A stretch of DNA of 64,000 nucleotides, taken from Sphingobacterium sp. GVS05A (GTDB lineage Bacteria; Bacteroidota; Bacteroidia; Sphingobacteriales; Sphingobacteriaceae). The DNA lies in contig NZ_JAHXYR010000002.1 in the NCBI RefSeq assembly GCF_019969845.1, forward strand, positions 124,001-188,000, written 5' to 3'. The position numbers were made by a program, and so were the translations under genes. Positions 19,188-28,362 of the stretch are shown piece after piece. How positions within the stretch are numbered: the stretch's first letter is position 1; the number at the start of each line of letters is the position of its first letter. The notes beneath the pieces are model-generated. The model was not told the origin of the DNA. It made no database searches and saw nothing but the letters and a program-made list of their open reading frames with translations.

Positions 19188-19286
19188 TTATTTGTTGATT
19201 CAAAATTATAGTACGATAGCTCCTCCGCCTATGGTCTTTAGGTCAACGGGTATAAAAACTCGGTGAACGAAGGAAATAGGGAGGTG
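19188..19286 (-). promoter_or_regulatory. Duplicated upstream promoter block, copy 2
   Basis: Same 99-base block as at 16786-16884, with -7 box TAATTTTG on the coding strand (19202-19209) and the conserved TTCACCGAGTTTT and ACCTCCC-ATTTCC elements. Compared with copy 1, it lies farther from its start codon (about 90 versus 34 bases), so the leader differs while the block is kept. Confidence 0.65.
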
Positions 19287-19327
19287 AAATTTAAAACGCT
19301 TTTCAGAAATCTGAGAACAAAACATAT

Positions 19328-19642
19328 ATGACAGAGAATATTCCCTTTATACAAGTAATTAAAGTTCCCATCGTTGCAGATCTAGTACTGAGTCCCACCG
19401 TCCTATACGATGAAAATGGGACCTCTATCTGCTTTGAAACGGAGGATGAACAGTTTGGTAGAATCACCATACAAAAAATGGATGGAATCAGAATCTGCCG
19501 TGGGGAAATTCCACCTTATCACGATCCCAGAGAAAATTGGGAAGATTTTGAGGTAGGCACTTGGGTGTACCGGGTTGAAAACTCAAGATGGCTGATGGAA
19601 AGATATCAATATGAAAAAAAAACACTATGGCCAATCATATGA
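19328..19642 (+). pseudogene. N-terminal part of a gene split at a nine-A tract
   Basis: 104 residues, no recognised family. The frame is coding-like to RWLMERYQYE and then runs into nine A (19614-19622), after which it reads only KKTLWPII before stopping. The next frame continues with KKKHYGQSYEWGNSVEEML, a natural continuation. So this and the frame at 19611 were probably one protein of about 255 residues. It is a frameshift mutation, a sequencing error or a slippage site; which cannot be decided from one sequence. Confidence 0.7.
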
Positions 19643-20096
19643 ATGGGGCAATTCAGTGGAAGAAATGTTGACCGACTATACACATTATTACTTTTTCTTT
19701 CATGACGAATTTGTAGAGGTTATCGCTAAAGGCTTCTGGTGGGAAAAAGCTGAACAGAGCTTACTCGGAAAACCATTGTCAATGAGTCATCCATTCCTCA
19801 AATTACAGATTGATTTTACGGAAGAACTCAACATCAATGATGCTCGATTTTATATCAAGATAAATCCTAAATCACATCAAGAACTCTTAGAAGATGTACG
19901 TTTTTGCCATCAAACCATTCTAGAGGTTTGGGTAAAAATTAAGGGTGAATACTTTCAGGAGGGGACACTAAAAATTAAAGAAAATAAGGCTGTCGTTTTT
20001 TCTTATTATCAACCTAGGTTCGGAAAAGAAATTATCATAAAAAAAGGCATTGCAGATCTAGCTGACCTGGAAAATGTACTACTGTCCAAACCTTGA
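19611..20096 (+). pseudogene. C-terminal part of the split gene
   Basis: 161 residues, beginning with an ATG directly before the nine-A tract and overlapping the upstream frame by 32 bases. It contains an aromatic-rich block (THYYFFFHDEFVEVIAKGFWWEK) and a beta-rich C-terminal half. No family was recognised. It could also be made independently from the ATG at 19611, but there is no good ribosome-binding site, and the upstream half would lack a proper end. Confidence 0.65.
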
Positions 20097-20183
20097 CAGA
20101 TGAAGTCGACAGCCCTGCGAGCAGATAGAGATGATCATAGCAAAAATTCCCACTGATATAAATGTTCCTCTTTTCATTTTCAT
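20079..20183 (-). CDS. Possible 34-residue membrane peptide
   Basis: A short frame preceded by AAGGAG with good spacing, which is unusually strong for this phylum. It encodes a basic start (MKMKRG), a hydrophobic stretch (VGIFAMIISICS) and a short Cys- and Arg-containing tail. It overlaps the 3' end of the plus-strand split gene by 18 bases. No family was recognised; it may be a chance frame. Confidence 0.3.
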   Translation of the reverse strand: MKMKRGTFISVGIFAMIISICSQGCRLHLSRFGQ

Positions 20184-20766
20184 AAGCTCCTTTTTATTAC
20201 AGATTCATAGCACCATGATAGCTAAAGAATCGATCCTTGTACAAAATTTATTGACCAACTAGATTCTAGGATAATAGACAAGGCTAAAATATGATAAAAA
20301 ATTCTATCAAATAAGTAAATCGAAGATTAAAAAAACACAATAAAGTAGCAAAGATATAGCCACAACTAAGAAAAAAATATAGTCAAAATAGGGGTTATAG
20401 CTATCTTCAAGCGTTAGATAAGCTCGCTATCATTACTATTGACCAGAATAAAAAACCAAAAACAACTGTCCTGATAAACATTCAAAATGGGCCAATAATT
20501 ATTAGCCCATTTTTGCACCAGTATGTTTTAAAACAAAAGTAGAGTCCAAGGCTCAGCTCTCCGATTTCACCGACTACAATCCTTCCCTTATTTGACGTTC
20601 CATATCAAGCGGAAAATTGCATTTTCCTTTAGGATACCTATTTCTTTTCAAGTGATATACCATCATTTCCTGACCAAGCGAGCAGGATAGCCCATGATGC
20701 ATCTATCAAGTTTATTACGGATAATAGCTTATCATTCCGGATTTCCGGCCAAACCGATCGTCAAAT
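20184..20766. other. 583-base intergenic region
   Basis: AT-rich region between the split gene and the rhamnosidase gene. It contains the hairpin at 20484-20514 and presumably the rhamnosidase promoter. No other gene or repeat was seen; a 64-codon frame at 20694 overlaps the rhamnosidase start and is a shadow. Confidence 0.5.
20484..20514 (+). terminator. Intrinsic terminator hairpin
   Basis: A 9-bp stem (AAAATGGGC with GCCCATTTT) with a loop that is itself self-complementary (AATAATTATT), followed by T on the plus strand. It is nearly 390 bases past the split gene, so it may end an untranslated transcript or act in both directions. Confidence 0.65.
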
Positions 20767-23424
20767 ATGAAACCATTTATAAAGACTCTGCTTCAAAAAT
20801 TTGTAATAGTAGGATTTCTGTGCATCCTTTCACTTATGACCTATGCTCAAAAATTAAGCGTAATCGACCTCAAGGTAGAACACCTTAAAAATCCTATGGC
20901 AATCGAGACGGCTAATCCCCGATTTAGCTGGAAAATTATTTCTCCTATAAAAAACACTTTACAATCGTCTTATGAAATCAGAGTAGGTACAAATAAAGCT
21001 TCAATAAACCTTGGAAAGGATCTCGTCTGGGAAGCTACTGTCTCCAGAGATCAATCTGTACTGATTAAATATAATGGAGCAGCACTGCTTTCAAAAAGAA
21101 AATATTTTTGGCAAGTTAGGGTAAAAGACAATCATGGCAATACCTCTGCCTGGTCTGATGTCCATTTCTTTCAGATGGGTATCGGCGCTATGGACTGGAG
21201 CGCGAAATGGATCAAGGTAGCAGAAACGGACACGTCAGCACGAAGCCCCATTTTTAGAAAAGAATTCTCCATAAATAAAAAACTAAAGTCTGCAATGGTC
21301 TATGTCACAGCAAAAGGGCTATATGAAGCTCGTATCAATGGCCAGCGCATCAGCGATACTTATTTTGCTCCGGGGTGGACCAGTTATAAAAATCATTTAC
21401 AGTACCAAGTATATGATGTGACCACTGTACTAAAAAATGGTACCAACGTATTCGGTGTCAGCCTCGGAAACGGCTGGTATAAAGGACGGATAGGCTTCGG
21501 AAATCAACATAATTTTTATGGCGACACGCGTGGATTGCTTCTGCAACTCCTCGTGGAATATACGGATGGTACAACAGAAACAATCAATTCCAATGAAAGC
21601 TGGAAATATGCTTATGGACCCATCATGGCATCTGATATTTATGACGGCGAAATTTATGATGCCAGGATGGAAATAGCCGGCTGGGATAATATCGGCTTTA
21701 AAGAGGACAATAAATGGAATAACGTTGGCATCATGGAGAAAGGGCCAGAAAAACTTGTTGCGATGGCCGGTCCACCAGTTAAGAAACATGAACAGTTTAA
21801 AGCCCTTAAAGTTTTCAAAACACCAGCAGGTGAAACAGTTGTAGATTTTGGACAAAATCTAGTAGGTTGGGTCATGCTCAAAGCGAAAGGTGCAGCCGGA
21901 ACCAAGATCACCTTGAGCCATGCTGAAGTGCTTACAAAAGAAGGCAATTTTTATACAACAAACCTCAGGTCCGCAAAGGCACAGGATATCTATATTTTAA
22001 AGGAAAACACAGCACAGATCTTTGAACCTCATTTTACATTTCAGGGTTTCAGGTATGTGAAGATCGAAGGCTACCCAGGTGAATTGACACCGGAAAACGT
22101 TACAGCTGTTGCCTTATACTCAGCAATGGAGACCACAGGCAAATTCGTAACCTCGAATGCATTATTGAACCAGTTACAGCACAACATTCAATGGGGACAA
22201 AAAGGAAATTTTTTGGATGTGCCAACAGATTGTCCACAACGCGATGAGCGCCTAGGATGGACTGGTGATGCGCAAGCTTTTGCCAATACAGCGGCCTATA
22301 ACATGGATGTGTCGGGATTTTTCACCAAATGGCTAAAGGATGTAAAAGCGGACCAACTCCCTAATGGTGCAATCCCCCACGTAATCCCCAATGTACTGGG
22401 GGCAAATGATGGTGCTTCTGCCGGCTGGGCAGATGTAGCTACCATTATCCCATGGGATATGTATGTGGCTTATGGCGATCGACAGTTCTTGGAAAATCAA
22501 TATGAGAGCATGCGAAAATGGGTAGATTATATCTCATCTACCGCCAAAAATAACCTATGGAATTCAGGTTTCCACTTTGGAGATTGGCTTTTTTATCGTC
22601 CTAATGATGATAACGATGGAAGAGCTGCTGTAACGGACAAATATTTGATTGCACAGACTTTTTATGCACATTCGACCCAACTGTTGATCAATGCAGCAAA
22701 TGTATTGGGTAAACAGGAAGACGTAGCTAAATACAGTACCCTCCTAACAAGCATCAAATCCGCTTTTGTAAGGGAATACATGACCCCAACGGGTAGGTTG
22801 GTTTCAGGAACACAAACAGCCTATGTACTCGCACTACAATTTGATATGCTACCCGAACAACTCAGAGCAGCCTGCGCGGATCGTCTTGTAGCCAATATTC
22901 GGGACTATGGAAATCACCTCACAACCGGTTTCTTGGGTACACCATATTTATGTCATGTGTTGACCAGGTTTGGTCACAATGATGTCGCTTACGACCTTTT
23001 AATGCAGGAAAGCTATCCTTCTTGGCTTTATCCCGTAAAAATGGGCGCAACAACAATATGGGAACGGTGGGACGGAATTAAACCTGATGGATCTTTTCAA
23101 ACCCCAGATATGAACTCCTACAACCACTATGCATATGGGGCAATTGGGGACTGGATGTACAGAACGATTGCCGGAATCAATTCGGTCGCTGACAATCCGG
23201 GTTATAAAGCTGTTGTCATTGCTCCCAAACCGAATGGAAAAATTACAAGTGCATCTGCGGAATTAGAAACCGTTTATGGCACGGTAAAATCATCATGGAA
23301 ACTTGAAAATGGACTATTGAAACTTGAGGTCAGCATACCGGCAAACAGCAAAGCCAAAGTAATCTTGCCCGACTTAACCAGAGAAATTGGTTCTGGTACA
23401 TACTATTTTGAAAGTAAAATTTAA
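20767..23424 (+). CDS. Alpha-L-rhamnosidase, GH78
   Basis: Secreted inverting glycosidase that releases terminal alpha-L-rhamnose. 885 residues, signal peptide ending TYAQ. Domains in order: an N-terminal Ig-like domain (DLKVEHLKNPMAIE), a carbohydrate-binding-like domain (KGLYEARINGQRISDTYFAPGWTSY), a beta-sandwich (VVDFGQNLVGWV), then the (alpha/alpha)6 catalytic barrel. The barrel carries the GH78 signature CPQRDERLGWTGDAQ near residue 490, and the protein ends in a C-terminal beta domain. No transporter gene is next to it; the next gene is an AraC regulator. Confidence 0.95.
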   Translation: MKPFIKTLLQKFVIVGFLCILSLMTYAQKLSVIDLKVEHLKNPMAIETANPRFSWKIISPIKNTLQSSYEIRVGTNKASINLGKDLVWEATVSRDQSVLIKYNGAALLSKRKYFWQVRVKDNHGNTSAWSDVHFFQMGIGAMDWSAKWIKVAETDTSARSPIFRKEFSINKKLKSAMVYVTAKGLYEARINGQRISDTYFAPGWTSYKNHLQYQVYDVTTVLKNGTNVFGVSLGNGWYKGRIGFGNQHNFYGDTRGLLLQLLVEYTDGTTETINSNESWKYAYGPIMASDIYDGEIYDARMEIAGWDNIGFKEDNKWNNVGIMEKGPEKLVAMAGPPVKKHEQFKALKVFKTPAGETVVDFGQNLVGWVMLKAKGAAGTKITLSHAEVLTKEGNFYTTNLRSAKAQDIYILKENTAQIFEPHFTFQGFRYVKIEGYPGELTPENVTAVALYSAMETTGKFVTSNALLNQLQHNIQWGQKGNFLDVPTDCPQRDERLGWTGDAQAFANTAAYNMDVSGFFTKWLKDVKADQLPNGAIPHVIPNVLGANDGASAGWADVATIIPWDMYVAYGDRQFLENQYESMRKWVDYISSTAKNNLWNSGFHFGDWLFYRPNDDNDGRAAVTDKYLIAQTFYAHSTQLLINAANVLGKQEDVAKYSTLLTSIKSAFVREYMTPTGRLVSGTQTAYVLALQFDMLPEQLRAACADRLVANIRDYGNHLTTGFLGTPYLCHVLTRFGHNDVAYDLLMQESYPSWLYPVKMGATTIWERWDGIKPDGSFQTPDMNSYNHYAYGAIGDWMYRTIAGINSVADNPGYKAVVIAPKPNGKITSASAELETVYGTVKSSWKLENGLLKLEVSIPANSKAKVILPDLTREIGSGTYYFESKI

Positions 23425-23512
23425 TACGCAATCTAGCTCAGATCTTGGTTAAGTTTATACAATGAGAAAAGAGGAGGTTATTGTAAAGAGCTAGGATTAC
23501 ATTTGATTTTTG

Positions 23513-23520
23513 TAACTTTG
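23513..23520 (+). promoter_or_regulatory. -7 promoter box just before the AraC gene
   Basis: TAACTTTG fits the Bacteroidota -7 consensus TAnnTTTG and ends only 7 bases before the ATG at 23528. Transcription from it would start within a few bases of the start codon, implying a leaderless or near-leaderless mRNA. No matching -33 TTG at 18-20 bases was found. Confidence 0.5.
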
Positions 23521-23527
23521 CATAATC

Positions 23528-24445
23528 ATGAGCGAAACACTGGAAACTTTACAGGATTACTATAAACGATTGAGCCATCTCCATACAAATAGTGGGGATA
23601 TACTAGATGTTGAACTCGGAAAATCACATTTCAATATTTCGCCACGCAAATACTGTGATTTTAAAACACCCTATAACAGACGCGATTTTTACAAAATCAG
23701 TCTCATTTTAGGAAAAGGATGGTTCAAATACGGTCAACATGAATTATATATCGATCGGCCTGCCCTGTTTTTACCCGCATTAAATATTCCCTATACATGG
23801 GTATGTGACACGAACAAACAAGAAGGATACTTTTGCCTTTTCAATCAAGAATTCTTTTCCGGAAGCCAGACATTTGAACCATTTAAAAAGACTTCCCTAT
23901 TCAAAGAATGGAGTAAACCCATTATCTTTTTGGATGAAGAACAGTTGCATTTAATTACAACATTATTTGATAATATGTTCCGGTTGAATAATTCCAGTTA
24001 CCCTCTTCGTTGTAGTGCGATCAAAAGTAATTTGGCAGCAATCCTTCATCTGGCCTTAGAGTGGAGAATGGAAGATGTAGAGTTGCAAGATCAATCCGGC
24101 AGCGTCCGGATGTATCGTTTGTTTGATGAATTACTTCACAAACAATTTCCATTGGATTCTCCCGCCTACCCGCTTGCATTACATACCGCAGCCGATTTTG
24201 CTGCAAGGCTCAATGTACATGTCAATCATCTCAATGCCTCTGTCAAATCGGTCACCAATCAGACAACAACGCAGATCATCAAACAAAAAATCTATGAGGA
24301 GGCCAAAAATCTATTGATCTATACAGATTGGAATGTCGCTGAGATCGGTTATACCCTTGGGTTTGATGAACCAGCTCATTTCAACAACTTTTTTAAGAAA
24401 AATGCAGAGACATCTCCGCTCAAGTTTAGACAGAAAAACAAATGA
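23528..24445 (+). CDS. AraC family transcriptional regulator
   Basis: 305 residues: an N-terminal cupin-type sensor half and a C-terminal AraC domain (about 200-305) with FAARLNVHVNHLNASVK and WNVAEIGYTLGFDEPAHFNNFFKK. It is clearly paralogous to the regulator at 52614, matching in YYKIS/FYKIS, NHLN and the second helix-turn-helix. It is followed 88 bases later by an MFS exporter gene on the same strand, its likely target. The inducer is unknown. Confidence 0.92.
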   Translation: MSETLETLQDYYKRLSHLHTNSGDILDVELGKSHFNISPRKYCDFKTPYNRRDFYKISLILGKGWFKYGQHELYIDRPALFLPALNIPYTWVCDTNKQEGYFCLFNQEFFSGSQTFEPFKKTSLFKEWSKPIIFLDEEQLHLITTLFDNMFRLNNSSYPLRCSAIKSNLAAILHLALEWRMEDVELQDQSGSVRMYRLFDELLHKQFPLDSPAYPLALHTAADFAARLNVHVNHLNASVKSVTNQTTTQIIKQKIYEEAKNLLIYTDWNVAEIGYTLGFDEPAHFNNFFKKNAETSPLKFRQKNK

Positions 24446-24446
24446 T

Positions 24447-24461
24447 ATTTGATTTTCGTAA
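24447..24461 (+). promoter_or_regulatory. Candidate AraC operator before the MFS gene
   Basis: ATTTGATTTTCGTAA lies directly after the AraC stop and upstream of the exporter gene. A nearly identical element, ATTTGAATTTCGCAA, is at 53528-53542 in the same place relative to the paralogous AraC gene. Shared position and sequence suggest a common operator; this is inference. Confidence 0.5.
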
Positions 24462-24504
24462 TTTTTACTTTGTCAGATAGCATCGGTATTAGCCAAAAAG
24501 TCTC

Positions 24505-24512
24505 TAGTTTTG
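24505..24512 (+). promoter_or_regulatory. -7 promoter box of the MFS gene
   Basis: TAGTTTTG fits TAnnTTTG and lies 20 bases before the ATG at 24533. The -33 position lacks a TTG, which fits activator dependence on the AraC element upstream. Confidence 0.5.
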
Positions 24513-24532
24513 TTTAACAAAAAAGAGTAAAA

Positions 24533-25744
24533 ATGTTAAAAGAAGCATCTTCGCAACGCATCAGGTTAGTAACATTCATGGCATTTGTATCCATGCCCCT
24601 TTCAGGATTTGTAACAGATATCTATCTTCCTTCGTTTCCGGCAATGGCCAAAAGTCTACTTGTTCACGAACGCGATATTCAATTAACATTGACCAGTTAC
24701 CTATTGAGCTATGGCATTTCCCAATTATTTATAGGTAATATTCTTGACAGTATAGGCCGATATCGCCCGAAGCTTCTGGCATTAACACTGGTGATACTAA
24801 GCAGCTTATTGATAACCCATACACACAGTGTGTTGCTTATTTGCTTATTAAGAGTCGTGCAAGGTATAGCCATATCTATTTTGGTGGTGGCTACACGCGC
24901 ACTTTTCGTCGATCTATATGCAGGTGATCGATTAAAAAATTACCTAAGCTATTTTACCATCGTCTGGTCATGTGGCCCAATACTAGCACCTTTTTTAGGA
25001 GGTTATCTTGAAAAACTATTCGATTGGCAGGCTAATTTTTATTTCCTTGCTTTCTACGCTGGCGCCTTATTATTATTTGAAGTGTTGTACAGCGGGGAAA
25101 GTATTGCCGAAAAGAAAAAGATTAACCTAAGGGACAATCTCAACCTATATAAAATGATGTTACAAAACAAGCTTTTTATATTGGGCATCCTGGTACTGGG
25201 GTTTAGTTACTCCATTGTAATGCTATTCAATATGACTGGGCCATTTATTATTGAAAATACATTTCACTTTTCATCCGTCACAATTGGTTACTGTACGTTG
25301 ATACTGGGTTTTTCATGGATGATTGGTGGGTTTGTTACGAAAAAGCGTATGCATCTTGATTTTGTTCCTCGGATCATAGCTCCTGTTCTATTCCAGGCAT
25401 CACTTATTGTCGCTTTAATCGTAGTGAGTATGTTCCAGCAAAGCCTATATATCATGGTTGGCTTTGCCTTTTTTATTCATATAATTTCAGGTGTTTTATT
25501 TACGAGCTTTTTCACCAACAGCATGTTATTTTTCCCAAAACATGCAGGCACCGCAGGCGGTCTAATGGGTGGAATGGTTTACATTGTGACATCACTGTCC
25601 AACTTTATTGTGGCCATTAGTGGCAAAGTAACCACACAGAATGGATTAGCTTGGCGTTATTTTATTTTTTCCGTGTTATTGACCTTAATTATCATGTACA
25701 TGTGGAAACTACGAAAACATAATAGTAGACAAACAGCTCATTAA
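24533..25744 (+). CDS. MFS drug exporter, Bcr/CflA type
   Basis: 403-residue inner-membrane proton-coupled exporter with about 12 membrane segments. Bcr/CflA-like features include the start (FMAFVSMPLSGFVTDIYLPSFPAMAKSL), the loop-2 motif region ISQLFIGNILDSIGRYRPK and the segment-4 stretch LLRVVQGIAISILVVATRALFVDLY. Drug or metabolite export is family knowledge; the substrate is unknown. The upstream AraC gene and shared spacing suggest inducible expression. Confidence 0.9.
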   Translation: MLKEASSQRIRLVTFMAFVSMPLSGFVTDIYLPSFPAMAKSLLVHERDIQLTLTSYLLSYGISQLFIGNILDSIGRYRPKLLALTLVILSSLLITHTHSVLLICLLRVVQGIAISILVVATRALFVDLYAGDRLKNYLSYFTIVWSCGPILAPFLGGYLEKLFDWQANFYFLAFYAGALLLFEVLYSGESIAEKKKINLRDNLNLYKMMLQNKLFILGILVLGFSYSIVMLFNMTGPFIIENTFHFSSVTIGYCTLILGFSWMIGGFVTKKRMHLDFVPRIIAPVLFQASLIVALIVVSMFQQSLYIMVGFAFFIHIISGVLFTSFFTNSMLFFPKHAGTAGGLMGGMVYIVTSLSNFIVAISGKVTTQNGLAWRYFIFSVLLTLIIMYMWKLRKHNSRQTAH

Positions 25745-25778
25745 GCTAAGGTTAGTCAGACAAAAAATGTCAGGAGAA

Positions 25779-26639
25779 CTACTTAGAATAGGCTGTTTTT
25801 GGGTATAATCTCTTGAATGCATTATACACAGCCTGATGGATAACTGTTGAATGCAATTCTTCAGGCATATAATCAAAAATAACATCTATCTTCTTATGGT
25901 TACCTATGACTTTGTAAAACGCCTCGGCATCCTGGTACATTCTAATATCTTCTTCTCTATTAGGCACTCCCAAATATACACGCACCTTTTTTCTCAAATT
26001 AGCCTCCAATAGCTTTTCTGTATTTTTCAATAGCTCCTGCTGTCCCCACCACAGACTCGGACTGACAATAATATAATTATCAAAGAGATCAGGTTGTTTA
26101 AGTAGTATTTCGGCTGAGAAAAGCCCAGCTAGTGACTCTCCAATAATCGTCCGTTGTGTGTTTACCTTATAATTTTTACTGATATGGGGCAGTAATTCAT
26201 CTTTTAGAAAACCCATGTATTTTTCGGATCCGCCATAGGTAGGAAAACTGCTTTTTTGAAAACCTTCTTTCTCTAGGAAATCAACGTTTGGAACAGCGAA
26301 AGTAAAATCACGTTTTCGGGTATTTCCCTCGATTCCGACAACAATACTATTGGGGAATCTCGCAATCCAAGGTTGTGTATCAAAACGAACAATTCCCGCA
26401 ATATGAAAAAAGTCTTCTTCCATACCCCCGTCCAAGACATAGATGACAGGATAAGTTACCGTATCGTTGGCCTGATAATTATTAGGAAGAAAGATATTGA
26501 TCGTCCGGTTTTCGTTTAAAATATTAGAATGCAATACTTCGGATTGACAGCTAGAAAGCACATTGCTTTTGGTTTGTGCAAAAGAGATACAGCTATAAAT
26601 TATGGCTATAAAAAGAATGATATTTTTACAGTATTTCAT
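25779..26639 (-). CDS. Secreted esterase, IroE/BesA-like alpha/beta hydrolase
   Basis: About 286 residues from the ATG at 26639 (alternative ATG 26648), with a signal peptide (IILFIAIIYSCISFAQ). The esterase-D type fold has the N-terminal NRTINIFLPNNY, VIYVLDGG, the nucleophile elbow IGESLAG and WWG in the core. A likely acid Asp follows, with a His in ELHSTVIHQA. Related enzymes hydrolyse enterobactin-type siderophore esters or serve as general esterases; no siderophore gene is nearby, so the substrate is unknown. Confidence 0.85.
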   Translation of the reverse strand: MKYCKNIILFIAIIYSCISFAQTKSNVLSSCQSEVLHSNILNENRTINIFLPNNYQANDTVTYPVIYVLDGGMEEDFFHIAGIVRFDTQPWIARFPNSIVVGIEGNTRKRDFTFAVPNVDFLEKEGFQKSSFPTYGGSEKYMGFLKDELLPHISKNYKVNTQRTIIGESLAGLFSAEILLKQPDLFDNYIIVSPSLWWGQQELLKNTEKLLEANLRKKVRVYLGVPNREEDIRMYQDAEAFYKVIGNHKKIDVIFDYMPEELHSTVIHQAVYNAFKRLYPKTAYSK

Positions 26640-26826
26640 TTCGAACATGATGTTATTTAAGAACCTCCATCATAGACATTTTCATTTCGGTATAGAAACT
26701 TTGTCTGGAGGAGAGATACTGGAATCGAAAGTAAGTCTAATAATTAATTTAAAAAAACATTTTTTATTATTCTGTACCGAGCCCCATTTCATTTATAGCT
26801 AAGTCCACTGTCGTGGACGCTCATCG

Positions 26827-27048
26827 TTATTCTATACGTTCACATTGGTAGCCCCAATCGAGCATCTGTTTGACAATCCCACCTATCTCAATATCCGATT
26901 GTGAAGATTCAATCCTTAAAATCCGTTCCTCATCGTCAAGATCAAAGTTAACTTTATAGGAGGAGAACAGCTGTAGAAGCGTCACAACGATTTGTTGTGC
27001 TTCTCTATATTTATTGACATTCGTTTTAAATATTTCAACTCTTTTCAT
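26827..27048 (-). CDS. Small ferredoxin-fold-like protein
   Basis: 73 residues from the ATG at 27048 (the longer frame begins at a GTG). The pattern beta (MKRVEIFKTNV), alpha (REAQQIVVTLLQLF), beta (KVNFDLDDEERILRIES), then alpha (IGGIVKQMLDWGYQCERI) suggests a ferredoxin-like fold resembling heavy-metal-associated domains, but the CxxC metal motif is missing. Function unknown. Confidence 0.65.
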   Translation of the reverse strand: MKRVEIFKTNVNKYREAQQIVVTLLQLFSSYKVNFDLDDEERILRIESSQSDIEIGGIVKQMLDWGYQCERIE

Positions 27049-27174
27049 AGTATCGGATCTCACTTAATTTTACAGAACTCTAGTATACTCTCATAAACGA
27101 ATCATGCCTCCGCTTAGTTTTTCTTCTATGCGTTAAGCATAAAAGACCCTATCGCCCAACTCTTTAGACCTCAT

Positions 27175-27462
27175 CTACTGCTTATCGATTGATAAGCGTT
27201 GTAAATCGGTCGGTTCCCTCTTGTCAGATGTACGTACTGAATCCGTATGATAGACTTGCAAAGCATCAGTGAAAACTTCGTTATGTTTCTTTGCCTCGAT
27301 ATTCGAAAACAAAGCTAAAATCATAAAAAACAACAAAATGATCAATGCGTTAAAGAAATGTACCATACCTATAGCGATTAAATTATGATGGGCCAATTTC
27401 CCAAATAAGGAGTTCTTATCCCATATATTTTCGGCAAAAAGCGGATATAGGTCGGTAAACAA
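27175..27462 (-). CDS. Small single-pass membrane protein
   Basis: Start uncertain: TTG at 27462 has an AAGGA-like element before it and gives 95 residues; the first ATG, at 27366, gives 63. A single hydrophobic stretch (FFNALIILLFFMILALFS) is followed by a charged cytoplasmic or periplasmic tail. No family recognised. Confidence 0.5.
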   Translation of the reverse strand: MFTDLYPLFAENIWDKNSLFGKLAHHNLIAIGMVHFFNALIILLFFMILALFSNIEAKKHNEVFTDALQVYHTDSVRTSDKREPTDLQRLSIDKQ

Positions 27463-27499
27463 TCTCTTTTTTCCTTTTAATACACATCAAGCATTAAAA

Positions 27500-27529
27500 C
27501 AAAAAAGCCACATTTGACAAAATGTGGCT
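27500..27529 (-). terminator. Intrinsic terminator after the membrane protein gene
   Basis: A perfect 10-bp stem (AGCCACATTT with AAATGTGGCT, loop of 4) followed by a T-run on the minus strand, 29 bases after the stop at 27558. The stem family is the same as at 16245 and 18538. Confidence 0.85.
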
Positions 27530-27557
27530 CAGTTAGTATATTGATTTAAATGGCTTC

Positions 27558-28220
27558 TTAAGAAAACTGTTCTGTAAGTATACGTGGATTTTCAGGAACG
27601 ATCGCTATCACAAAAAACTGCCTGTCATTATCTTCGATCTGCTGTTGGACATCTTTCGGCAAATTACCTAATGCAAATTGTCGTCTCCAAACCGCTACCC
27701 CATCTGTAAATGCCAACGGAAGTTTCTTCGCAAATTCTCCAGGTTTCACAAAATCTATCTTGAAAAGATCCAGAATTTCCTTATCTATCTTGTCATTGGT
27801 ATTCGTTGGAATAGCAAAAATTTTTTCAGAGATTTTATTGATAAAGGAGCTGTCGTGTCTCGTCTCTCCAGTACTATAGATACAGTAGTAGATATTTTGC
27901 ACATCATTTCCGTAGACTTTCTTTGCGATACATACAGGCGCCGTCTTAGTCTCTTCATAAAGTTTTTTATGTGCAGAGCGATTAATAACTGCTACCAAAA
28001 TAAAGCAGACAACCACAATAACCGACATGATACTAATGACACCTATACCAATAGTTTCGACCAGTCCTTCAAAAATAGCAAATGCGAGGAAACAGAGTAA
28101 TCCTATGCCTATAATCAAAGGCGCATAGACAAGCTTGTTCTTTCCAAAAGCAGAACTTTTCACATACTTATCAATAATTGTACGGTCATGCTCAAATTTA
28201 CCAAGATGTGTCGTGTTCAT
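27558..28220 (-). CDS. Membrane protein of unknown function
   Basis: 220 residues. Two adjacent membrane segments lie at about 30-50 and 58-80 (APLIIGIGLLCFLAFAIF; IGVISIMSVIVVVCFILVAV), followed by a soluble C-terminal domain of about 135 residues with mixed beta and alpha content. No recognised motif. A perfect terminator follows, so it is probably a single-gene unit. Confidence 0.7.
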   Translation of the reverse strand: MNTTHLGKFEHDRTIIDKYVKSSAFGKNKLVYAPLIIGIGLLCFLAFAIFEGLVETIGIGVISIMSVIVVVCFILVAVINRSAHKKLYEETKTAPVCIAKKVYGNDVQNIYYCIYSTGETRHDSSFINKISEKIFAIPTNTNDKIDKEILDLFKIDFVKPGEFAKKLPLAFTDGVAVWRRQFALGNLPKDVQQQIEDNDRQFFVIAIVPENPRILTEQFS

Positions 28221-28362
28221 GTACTTGTTCTTGATTTTATATAATTCATACCTGATTGCAAAATAAATGTATATAAAATACGCCTTACCATAATCTCACA
28301 TTTACAATTCGCCAGCGTTGATTTAATATTCGTTTGAATAGCAGAAAAAGAATAAACGGCCG

